Positions 10,111-19,800 of a stretch of DNA of 20,300 nucleotides are shown in pieces. Source of the stretch: Reclinomonas americana ATCC 50394 (lineage: Eukaryota; Jakobida; Jakobea; Jakobida); the NCBI GenBank assembly GCA_048213135.1, contig PS015339.1, positions 15,855 to 36,154 on the forward strand, given 5' to 3'. How positions within the stretch are numbered: position 1 is the first letter of the stretch; every line of letters begins with the position of its first letter. The notes beneath the pieces are model-generated. The model did no database searches. It saw only the letters and a program-made list of their open reading frames with translations, and was not told the origin of the DNA. The translations under genes were made by a program, and so were the position numbers.

Positions 10111-10508
10111 GTAAGTGCACAGTGGAAGGAGAGAGAGGGAGGGTGGGGAGGTGGGAAGAGCGCGTGTGTGGAGAGCACTGCATCAGTTGCATGCATTGCA
10201 GTCAATTGTCATTGTTGTTGCTGTCATTCTCGCTTGCTGCGTGCATGTGTGTGCATCCTGTGAGGAGAGTGTGAGCGAGTGTGAGAGTGAGAGAGGAGAG
10301 CGAGACACACGCGCGCGCGCGCAGAAAACAGTGGTCGCATGCAATCCATTCAAAATTGCAGTGCTGCGCTTTCCCCACACACACTCTCTCTCTCTCTCCC
10401 ATGCACACACTCCACTCTCACACACGCACGCATGCACGCCCATCACACACATGCGCACATTCACAATCCACACGCATCGACCGACTGTGAGTCACATAAC
10501 ACACAAGA
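10111..10508 (+). other. First intron or second promoter region of gene C
   Basis: This lies between the two candidate first exons. It holds a purine-rich, G-tract segment right after the 10111 donor, a short CG-alternating run near 10309-10322, and CA/CT-rich sequence from 10375 to 10480. A short open, hydrophobic stretch follows an acceptor-like site near 10200, in two competing frames. I could not place it in a convincing exon. Confidence 0.45.
10137..10155 (+). other. G-quadruplex-forming motif near a splice donor
   Basis: Four G-tracts of at least three, separated by loops of 1, 1 and 5 nt, lie on the coding strand 26 nt downstream of the GTAAGT donor at 10111. The pattern meets the usual G3+N1-7 rule. 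In pre-mRNA such a motif could influence use of this donor; that role is inference. Confidence 0.6.
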
Positions 10509-12660
10509 ATGGAGCACACCGACATTGAGCTGCACGAGATCGCCTCTCCTCCCTCTCCCACCGCACACGCCTCATCTCCGGGGCCGTCAGAGCACGAGTC
10601 AGAGAGCGTTCACGCGCCTCCGCCATCTCGCGCATCTGCCTCGGAAGAGGAAGCGGACGCAGAAGAGGAGCAAGAGGAGGTGGACGCAGAGGAGGTGGAC
10701 TTTAGTCGCATAGGCAGTCAGACGCAGCTGAGAAACGCACCAGCAGAAGAAGAAGAGCAAGATGGCGAGGCAGAAGATGGCGATGTGCGTGTGCCCCCGA
10801 GCACAGCGTACTTTGAGGAGGATCTCGACTCCGACTGGTTCAACAAGCGCTCTCGCGTCTTCTGGTCTCGCTCTTTTTCCACTCTCATTATCAATGTCTA
10901 GTTTTCTGTGCGCATAAAGTTGTTGACCAATCTCTCTCTCTCTCACATATAGTATGGGCGACTACATCAAGTCGATTATGTGGGGCGGACTTGACGGAGT
11001 GTCGACTGTGTTTGTGGCGGTGGCGGCAATTTTCGGAGGGTCGCTGACGATCAAGACGATTTTGATTATTGGGTGAGTTGTTTTATATGTGTTTTGTGTG
11101 TGTGTTGTGTGTGCTTATTGTGTGTGTACAGTGTGGCCAAGTTGATTAGCGGTGCCATCTCAATGGGAAGCGGCGATTATCTGTCGTCGAAGGCTGATTT
11201 GGAAATGATGCGAGTTGCGTATCTCACACACGCGCATTGTAACTCCGCTCTTCTCCGCGCCCCTGCTTGTGCTGCTCTCGCTCGAGCTTGAGACTCCGCG
11301 TTCTCCGCATATTCTGTTTTCTCTTGTCGGGGTTCACTTGCCATACTCGTCGGAGATTGCTTTGTCACGCACTCTTGCTCTCTCTCTCCCACTCACTCAC
11401 TCTCTCTCACTCGTGTGCTGGTTTCTGTGCACTTGTGTCCTCTGTTCTCGTTGCGCGCGACCCTGTTTTCCGCGATTGATGTACACTTGTGCTCCGTATT
11501 CAGTGATCACTGCTGCACTGTATTCGTCGTCTACTGAGCGTTTCTTTGTTGTTGGTGACCTCCTCTCTTCTGGTTGTCCGCTCACGTATTTTTCCTCGCC
11601 CGTTTCTGTCTGCGTCCTCTGTATTCTTTTCCTCTCTCCCTCTTCTCCTCTCCTCTCCTCTCCTCTTCTCTTCTCTTCTCTCCTCTCCTCTCCTCTCCTC
11701 TCCTCTCCTCTCTCCTCCTCTCCTCTCCTCTCCTGTTCTCTCCTCTCCTCTCCNNNNNNNNNNNNNNNNNNNNNNNNNNNNNNNNNNNNNNNNNNNNNNN
11801 NNNNNNNNNNNNNNNNNNNNNNNNNNNNNNNNNNNNNNNNNNNNNNNNNNNNNNNNNNNNNNNNNNNNNNNNNNNNNNNNNNNNNNNNNNNNNNNNNNNN
11901 NNNNNNNNNNNNNNNNNNCCTCCCCTCCCCTCCCCCCCCCTCGCGCTTCCCCTCCCATCCCCCGTCCCCTTTCCCTTCTCACCCCCTTTCCCCCTTCTCC
12001 CCTTCTCAGGAGGAACGCCGCCGCGAACTGTGGGAGTGCGAAAACTTCATCGAAGGCGAGAAGAGCGAAATGGTGGCCATTTACGTGCAAAGAGGCCTGC
12101 TCGCCGAGACCGCCCGCCGCATCGTCTCCATCCTCGCGCAAGACAAGGACCGCTTTGTCGACGTGATGATGGTCGAGGAACTCGGCTACGACGCCAACGC
12201 CGAGGACGCCAGCCCGTGGAAGAATGGTGAGTGGCGGCGTGGCCCTTTTCTATGTTTTTTTGCAGCTCACGCTTGTTGCCGCACAGGACTCGTCACCTTC
12301 TGCTCGTTCCTCGTCTTTGGTGTTGTGCCACTGCTCGGCTACATTGTCAAGACCATTATCGATAAGGACGTGGTCGCCAGCTCCGACGCCAACACCCTCT
12401 TCAGTTGCGCCCGCGCTGCCAATCCATGTGTGTGCCACGGTGTGTGTGCTGACATGCAAGTTTTTTGTGCACGCGCAGTCGTCTCTTGCAGCATCACCGC
12501 CTTCACCCTGCTCATCATGGGCGTGGTGCGCGCCCGTCTCACCAGCCAGTCCATCTGGTTGGCGTGCATAGTCACACTTTTTATTGGTGCGCTGTCCGCC
12601 GGCTCCGGGTACGGTGTGGCCGTGTTGCTGGAGAAGGTCTTCCACTTGGACAACGCGTAA
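10509..12660 (+). CDS. VIT/CCC1-family vacuolar iron/manganese transporter
   Basis: Six phase-consistent exons: 10509-10864, 10953-11072, 11132-11213, 12010-12226, 12287-12427 and 12479-12660, giving 365 residues. The N-terminus (about 119 residues) is acidic, Ser/Pro-rich and cytosolic. The core has the VIT hallmarks: GGLDGVSTVF in TM1 with the conserved Asp, then SMGSGDYLSSKA in TM2 with the conserved Met. A Glu-rich cytosolic metal-binding helical domain follows (EERRRELWECENF, EGEKSEMVAIYV, DVMMVEELG), then TM3 (GLVTFCSFLVFG), TM4 and TM5. Family members load Fe2+ or Mn2+ into the vacuole or acidocalcisome-like compartments by proton exchange. The CGA|GTTGCG donor at 11214 is fixed by the family pattern: LEMMR must run directly into EERRRELWECE. 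The intron 11214-12009 is unusually long and contains the assembly gap. An alternative 5' exon at 9968 is described separately. The 10865 donor (GTCTCG) is weak and is the least certain junction. Confidence 0.85.
11641..11753 (+). repeat. CTCCT/TCCTC pentanucleotide satellite in gene C intron
   Basis: Tandem CTCCT units with a few CTTCT variants, cut off by the assembly gap. The sequence is homopyrimidine on the coding strand and continues after the gap as C-rich tracts (11919-12000). The array is probably longer in the genome than the gap suggests. Confidence 0.9.
11754..11918. other. Assembly gap (165 N)
   Basis: A run of 165 Ns lies inside the pyrimidine satellite of the long gene C intron. 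Exons on both sides join in phase and match the family, so the gap probably hides only intron sequence. Confidence 0.99.
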
Positions 12661-13127
12661 TCGCTGCCGCCGCAGCGTTAATCAAGTGTGTAATGTGTGG
12701 AATCCAACAGAGTGTACGGTTATTACGTGGTGTTGTGTGAAGCGCTCCTCACCAGTCGTGCATTGTTGACTCCCCTCCCTTGACTGCTTGACGACGGCTC
12801 CCTCTTTCCTCCACAGATACGTCTGCCCTTGTCTTGCTTCGTTGGAATCCTCCCTCTTCGCATCTTGGCTGTGCTTTATTTGCTTGGCTTTGGCCTTTTC
12901 CTGCGTATTGGATGTGCCGAGCACAACCCTGGAACGCTGAGCGTCAACAACGATGTAGATTGCAGTTTTCGACTTGTTCGGGAGCGACGGCACACACAAG
13001 GAAACCGGCCGCTGCCCTCTAGGCTGCTGTCTTCGTTGACAGTAGCACTGTTGACATCTTGAATGTGGTTACTCCTTACACACCACTCCTCTCTTCGCAC
13101 TCCTCCCCCCCCTCTCACAGACAAGGT
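12661..13127. other. Convergent intergenic region between genes C and D
   Basis: Both flanking genes end here. A 78-codon plus-strand frame (12829-13062) has a hydrophobic start but no acceptable partner exon and no recognisable domain. I treat the stretch as the two 3' UTRs and spacer. Confidence 0.55.
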
Positions 13128-13747
13128 TCACTTCTTTGCCTCGTTCTGGTACTTGTGATCATTGGTGTGAAGGCCACTGCCCACCGTGCGCAGCTCATCC
13201 TTGGCCCGTGACCACTCAGTCGGATTCCCGTACACCACCGACCGCCCAGCGTGCTCCACCGCATGTGCAACTGGCTCCACGTACTTGCCGTAGAAGCTGG
13301 GCTCGGTACGCGTCCCCAACTGCAGCGACCGATAACCACCCAGGTTCTCTGACAACCAATGGTCTACCTGCCGACGGCCGGTGCCGCCCGCCACCTCCGA
13401 GTCGCGCATGACTCCCTTCTCGCCTGCGCCTGCACAAGCGTGAAGCACCCTGTTACATGCCAAACAGCTTTGAGAGAGTCCAAAACAAGGTACTTGGGAG
13501 CTCACCTGACATTGTCTCTGCGTGCTGAGAATATAGATTTGTTGTTGTCAGCGAGCTTGCTTGCTGTTGTCCGAGCGAAGAACATTTGTGCCAGCAACTT
13601 GCGGACTAATGCCATTGTTACCGTCTGCGTCATCATTGTCATGAACTGTTTACCATACTCTCCTCCTCCCCAGGATTGCTCGGTAGTTGTCTCCACCATC
13701 GATGACATTCCCTTCAGTGCCTCCTCCCTTCCCTTCCAAGATACCAT
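13128..13747 (-). CDS. Hypothetical small protein, possibly mitochondrial (orphan)
   Basis: Two exons, 13747-13506 and 13449-13128, with a GTGAGC...AACAG intron of 56 nt. Phase matches at the junction (AG|G) and the total is 187 residues plus TGA. An in-frame stop lies just upstream of the first ATG. I do not recognise the family. The C-terminal half looks like a folded soluble protein (HWLSENLGGYRSL, EPSFYGKYVEPVAHAVEHAG, a charged KYQNEAKK end). From Met45 the sequence MALVRKLLAQMFFARTTASK is Arg/Lys-rich, free of acidic residues and amphipathic, as in a mitochondrial presequence. The real start may therefore be Met45, giving a protein of about 143 residues. The ATG at 13747 is 111 bp downstream of the gene E stop on the same strand. 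Confidence is moderate, because it rests on one splice junction and composition. Confidence 0.5.
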
Positions 13748-13858
13748 TCCTTTCGTACATTCCTAAACACCCCCTCTCCTCTTTCCCCGCTTCCCACATT
13801 TCCTTCCTCATTATCGTTAGTTGATCTCACCCCTTCCCCTGACTCTTCCTCCTCATCC

Positions 13859-16800
13859 TCACAACTCCAGCGGCGCAATGGTGAGCGTCGCCTTCATCTT
13901 GGCCTCGAAGAGCACCATCAGCCGCTTGACAATGCTCTGCCGCGTGCGCTTGTGCGCCACCACAATCGTCCACGACTTGAGCGTCGACGGCGGCAACGCA
14001 CGCAAGTGCGCACCCATGCCGGCACTGGCGTGCGGCATCGAGTTGCGACTGCGCTGCTTGGCCAGCGCCCCTGGCGTCGACGGTGCCGGCGACGACGACG
14101 ACATCAGGCTCGACAGCAAGTTGAACGACCAGCCACCACCATTCGCCGTCGAGCCACCACCACCACCGCCAGCGCCTCCACCTCCTCCCGCTCCTCCAGC
14201 AGCCGCTCCAGTCGACGCCAGCGAGGAGCGTGCCGACACACTCGACCGGAACGAACCCGTGCCACTGCTGCTGCTCGTGCTCTCGTCGTCCTCGCCCTCG
14301 TCCATAAAGCCCCACACCAGACGCATGACCAGACCCGTGTTGAAGTCAATCTCCACACGCGACAGGCTGTCGATCTTTTGCCGATACACCACGTGCACGA
14401 GCTCGTCGTAGGCGAACTCGGCTCCGCACGTCAGCATCGCCGGCCAAAATGCCAGGTCCTCGAAGCACAGATAGGCCTCGGTCTCGGCCAGTGCCAGTGT
14501 GCGCGCCACCAGCGGCTGACCAACTGCGATACCAGGCACTTGGTTAGGGATTGGCAGGATTCAGTCACGCACAGTCACGGGACGCAACTGAGCGGAGCCG
14601 GGTACGCCGCACTGATGGGCAGCTCGCCGCCATTCGGACCCATCAAGTCAAACACCGAGTAGTACGAGCAGAGCTCTTCCGGCTCCTCGAGTTTCAGCTG
14701 CCGGCTAATGGCCCGACGCATGAACTGCGTGTGCGACGCCTGACAGTCCATGAAGAACACGCTGTGTGGTCGTGGAGTGAGAAATGTGAGGGGTGTTTTC
14801 GTCCTTCACGGCACACTGACACACCGATGCTTCTGCGACTCCAGCCTCCTCAGCAGCTCATCGATAAAGTAGAATCCTACTGCCGCCTCGCGCGTCATAA
14901 AGATCCACGACTCCGCCACCCCGCTGCCCGTGTCAAAGTCGAGTCGGAAGCCCTGTCCGTGCAACATTCTCGACACCGACGTCAAATCCCACATGTAGTA
15001 CTTTTTCATCACCACAAATGCTGCACGGAGGCCGGCAAAGACGCATGAGTTCTCACTCCTCCTTCCCCATCTCCGAGCCAATAAACGCAACATGATGAGT
15101 CCGAGTCGGTGCGCAACAGGCGATCGTTGCGATCCTCCAGAATCGCAATGTACGGCGTGCGAATCACCAGCAACACATTCCTGCAAAATAGGAACAAGTC
15201 AATCACCAAGCTCCACGCACTCACTTGCAAAAAGCCACGCAACGTCTCGTTGGCCACCGTGACCGGGCAGTTGTACATAAAGCCAGAATCACGCGAGCGG
15301 AAACCAGCCATGGCGTTAGCGCGCGCCGCCGTCTCTGGCGGCAGCGCCGGCAACAGCGAGGCGTAGCACAGGACATCTTGACTGGACATTTGGCCGACCA
15401 CTATCCAGTCGGAAGCTCCGCCAGTGCCACTGGAACCACCACCACCACCACCACTGGCAGCCGTCGCCTCGTCACCAGCTTCGCTCTCCACGCCCAACTC
15501 CAGTCCTAGCACCAGCTCGAGGTGCTCGGAGTTGGTGATCAACTCGAGTCCTTCACGGTACGAGTCAATCGCCGGCACCGTACGACGCAACACCTGCTCG
15601 TTCTCCTCCTGCTCGGCCTTGTTGACCGACGGTGCAGTGGCCACCACGGGGCCTGTAGGCAGTGGCGATGGCGTCGCTGGTGTCGCGGCGGTGGCCGCTC
15701 CAGTCGCCGGAGACGGGGTCGTGGGAGTGGCTGTCGGCGCTCCTGTGGGCGGCAGTGCCGACTGCACAGAGCTGCGATTGGAGCCACGCCCGACCGTTGA
15801 AGGCGGCGGCGGCACTGGTCTGGAAATGGCGGCGGCACCTCCGCGTCCCGCCGATGCCGGCGCCGGTGACAGCGATCCGCTTGCTGACAAGGTCGGCAAG
15901 GGAGCTGGAGTGGATGGTGACATGGGACCGACAACAAACAGATCGTCATCATCGCCGTTGCCGGCACTCTCCAGCGAGTCTCTCCTGCCGCTGCATTGTT
16001 TTTGGAGACAATAAAGTGAGTAGAACGCTCTCTTTTTCAAACCACGGAGACATCACACACACGCACCCTGTGAGCACACTCAACCCCGATGCCTCCTCGG
16101 CCACTGGTCTCTTCCTCGCGGCCGCCACAGCCGGCACCTCTTGCGGGTCCGGCAGACGACGTGGTATCTCGCCAGTCAGCGGCAGTGACAGACGAGGTGG
16201 CGGGGTCGGTAGCGGCTTCTTGCCAGAGTTGGGAGCCTCCACCGAATCAATGACGGGTGCCACGCCGTGCTTGCGGAAAATGTTGGCCAGCACCTCGCGG
16301 AAGCGGAGCGAGTCGCGAATGGCCTCGTCGGCCAGTGAAAAATCGTACAACACAAACTCCTCCTGTGAGTGGCACAGAGTGAGCGCCATCGACAAGCATG
16401 GAAGTTGAATAATGACTCCTCCGTGTGCGTCACTCATTCGCTATTCAGCGTTCTCTCTCTTTCTTTCTCTGTGCCAGTCGAGCACGTGTGGCACAAGAGA
16501 TCAACACAGTGCTGCTAAATCACACGCGCCTGGGACGCGTCCTCCATGTCGCCCTTGCTCTCTCGTTCTCCTTGATTGACATTTTCCCACTCCCCAACCC
16601 TGTCACCCTCCCTCCCTCCCTCCCTCACTTGAAGAGAGCGAGAGAGACGAAAATGAGCGAGAAAGTACAAGATGGACACAGAAACAGTAGAGGCGATTGG
16701 GCGCGGGAGAAACGAGGGACAAAGCTATCGAAGCAAAGCGCAGGATGAGGGGATTCAAATAAGGGAGCGAGAGAAAAGCTGACAGGAGAGGAGGAGTCTG

Positions 16801-19800
16801 AAAAAAGGAAGACAACCTCTCCTTCCTCTCACTCTTTGTCTCCCTCCCTGTTCCCGCTCCTCCGCCCCCGTTCGGTTTCTCTCTCTCACTTTCTCTTTCT
16901 CTCTCTCTCTCTCTCCGTGTGTGGATCTCTCTTCTTCCCTTATTCCCTCTCTCCCTCCCTCTGTCCGTCTCCGTTTCTCTCAATCCCTCTTTTCCTCAAT
17001 TCCTTTCCCTCAACCCCCCTTTCCCTCAGTCCCCCTTTCATTCAGTCCCCCTTTCCCTCAATCTCTCTCCCTCAATTCCTTTCCTCAATTCCTTTCCCTC
17101 AACCCCCTTTCCCTCTCTCCCTCTCTCCCTCCCTCTCTCCCTCCCTCCCTCCTTCTCTCCCTCCCTCCCTCCCTTCCCCTCAATCCCGCTTTCCCCTTCC
17201 ACGCACCGTAAACCCATCGCCATCCTCACTCGGCCACTCCAACAAGAGCCGCGTGTGCAAATCACCCTCCTCGCGAATCTTGCACACCACACTCAGATCG
17301 CGCACAACCTCCGAATCATCCAGTGGATCCGACTCCACAATCGCCGTGTCGGTGACCACAATGTGTCGCGTGTCGGGCTCCGTCAGCGTGAACGAGTCGC
17401 TGACAAAGGCGTCGAATTCGACCTTTTTCATGCCCGGCATCACGGTCGATGTCGGCACCGAACCGGCTACACTTCGCACACTGCTGCGCTGCGATGCACT
17501 GCCCACAGAAGACATGGCCGTGCGGGTCATGTTGACCGACGTGCGCGCACTGCTGGTTCCACCCGGGGCCATTGCCGACTGCAACGTTTGCACCGGCTCC
17601 GCATTCTGCTGCTGCAACAGCTGGGCTTCGGCAGCCGCCTGCTTGGCCTGCATCTGACCGTACACCAGCAGCCATTTCGGGCCGGCTTGCGCACGCAGAG
17701 TCTCCAACTGCATGTCACGGGAGCCTGAGGACAGACAGTTCGTGCCACTCACACACTCTACTCTACGCATACACCAAGCGCACCATTTTCCTGTGTTCCT
17801 CCGTGTCGGTGCCGACAGCCGCCGAGCGAGAGAGCACAGAGGTGGCGCTGTTCGAACTCGCACTCCCCGCGCCCTGTGTGTACACGTACATTGAGATGGC
17901 GAGGATAACAATGCAGCGTTGGAAGACGAGAAGGAAGCAAGCAGACCGCTGAGGGTGGCTTGTTGGGTATTGAGCGGCCATCTGGGCGCACCACTTCCCG
18001 TTTCACATCCGCAGCATCGTCGCTCCCCTCATCCTCATACTCGTCGTCCTCGAATTCCTCCTCCTCGTCTTCGTCCGCTTCACCTTTGGTGACCGCCGGT
18101 GACCCGCCGGTGTTCGGGTATGCCGACATGGCGCGCGACAGACCTGCATGTAATAATAAATGTCGGCCATACAATCAAGAAGGGACACGCACAAGCCCTG
18201 CAAAACGCACCACTCATTCCTCGAGCACGTCGAACTGGCGGCGTGCCCGTGGGTACCGTAGTGGCGACCGTCGCAGCGGTAGCTGGAGACGCTGACGACG
18301 ATGACGATGATCGTGCTGCTGGCTGCGGTGGTGGTGGCTGCGGTTGAATCGGCGCAGCTGCACGCGGGCTGACGACACCCGCCGACACCGAATTGTACGG
18401 ACTGGCCGACAAGGGAACACCGGCGGGCATTGACAGCGGCCGCGCACTCGGCGGCGTAGCACGAGGCGGTGACGGGTGACAGTACGGCACCACCTTCTCC
18501 ACTGGTGCTGGCGGTGGAGGAGGTGGCGGTGGAGTAGCACGAGGTGGCGATGGATGGCAGTACGGCACCACTTTCTCCGCCACAGGCGCCGCTTCACCGT
18601 CACCATCCTCGCCGACGCCACCCTCTTCCAGGCCGGTCGCGCGAACCACCTTCTTCTTCTTCACTTTCTTCCTCTTTGGTGTGGCCACCGGCGATGCCTC
18701 GCCGTCCACATCGTCGCCCTCCAAGTTCACCTGCATTACACGTGAGACGACGGCAGTTTTGAGGCAGTGGACAACGCAAACGCAACAGTCTTCTTCTTGG
18801 TCTTCTTCTTGGTCTTCCGCACGGGTTCCACGACCACGGCGGCATCCATTCGCAGATTCATCACGTCCTCCGGGTTGACCCGCGCACTGGAGCGCGCACT
18901 CTTCTTTCCAGAGCTCTTGCTCGGCGACACGGGGGCGGCGGCACCGCCGGCGGCCGGGGTGCCGGGTGTGCCTGGTGGGCCATGTTGTTTCCAGTCGTCG
19001 TCGGGCACTTGCGTCTCTTGCAAGGTCCACGGCATCTTGTCGACAACCAACTGCAGCAGACACGCAAGAGCTTTAGCACTCCCGCGAAGATGGTGAAGGG
19101 CGTGCGCACAAAACTCACCCGTGGATGGGCCACAAAAATGGAATGCAACTTGTGTCGAAAGTAGGGGTCGCGCGAGAGCGGGTTGCCGATCATGCGCAGC
19201 TCCTGCAAGTCCTCCAACACGGCCAGTCGCTCCACCTCCTGCCACGACTCGAGGCGGTTGCTCGACAAATTCAGCTTGCGCAGACTGGCCAACTTCTCAA
19301 AGCCCGACGTCGTCCGCATGGCGTTGTTCTTCAACGAGAGCGCCGTCAAGCGCGCCAGCTGCGTCGGCAGCAGACGAGCGAGACTCTCGCGCAGACTCTG
19401 CAGCCGGTTGTTCGACAGCTTCAGCACCACCAGATTCGCCAGGCACTCCATGTGGTCCATGACCTCCAGCTGATTCGACGACAGGTCGAGGAACTCCAGC
19501 GACGGCAACTGCTGCAGCGTGTCGTCGACCACCGTCAGCGAGTTCCTCGAGAGATTCAACACGGCCAGTGACCTCCATAATCTGTGCGCGAGTGTGTCAA
19601 CAACAACAGGAATGTGAGAGAGAAAACAAGAGAACGACGCACGTGCTGCGATCCTGGTCGGTGAAAATCTCCGACAAGGCCGACACACTCATGTGCACCT
19701 CCATTACGCGCAGACACGGAGCCAGATGCTGCGCCTCGGCCCACGGAAACCCAGGACAGTCCACCACCACAATCTCCTCGACTCGCGCAAACTTGGTCAA

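Larger units (their letters stand above)
16363..17206 (-). other. Oversized 844-nt intron of gene E
   Basis: The other twelve introns of gene E are 56-82 nt. This one, between ...DGDGFT and EEFVLYDF..., is ten times longer and splits the PH-like domain in phase 0 (donor GTGCGT at 17206, acceptor CACAG ending at 16363). It consists largely of strand-asymmetric CT/CCCT satellites, so the transcript is purine-rich. Frames inside it (Ser/Leu/Pro runs on the plus strand, Arg/Glu runs on the minus strand) are repeat artefacts. Confidence 0.8.

Noticed and set aside
10200-10274. Transmembrane-like exon between the two first exons of gene C
   Set aside because: A hydrophobic stretch can be read in two frames, but the frame compatible with exon 9968-10110 reaches a stop soon after, and the joining donors are arbitrary.
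11215-12660. Single 481-codon frame read through the N gap
   Set aside because: It runs through the intron and the Ns; the VIT family pattern requires splicing at 11213/12010, and the intervening Ser/Pro/Leu text is satellite.
12829-13062. 78-codon hydrophobic plus-strand frame downstream of gene C
   Set aside because: No phase-compatible link to gene C, no domain, and it lies where two convergent 3' ends are expected.
16836-17728. Plus-strand frames of about 270 codons rich in Ser, Leu and Pro
   Set aside because: They are translations of CT/CCCT satellites and of the complement of gene E exon 8.
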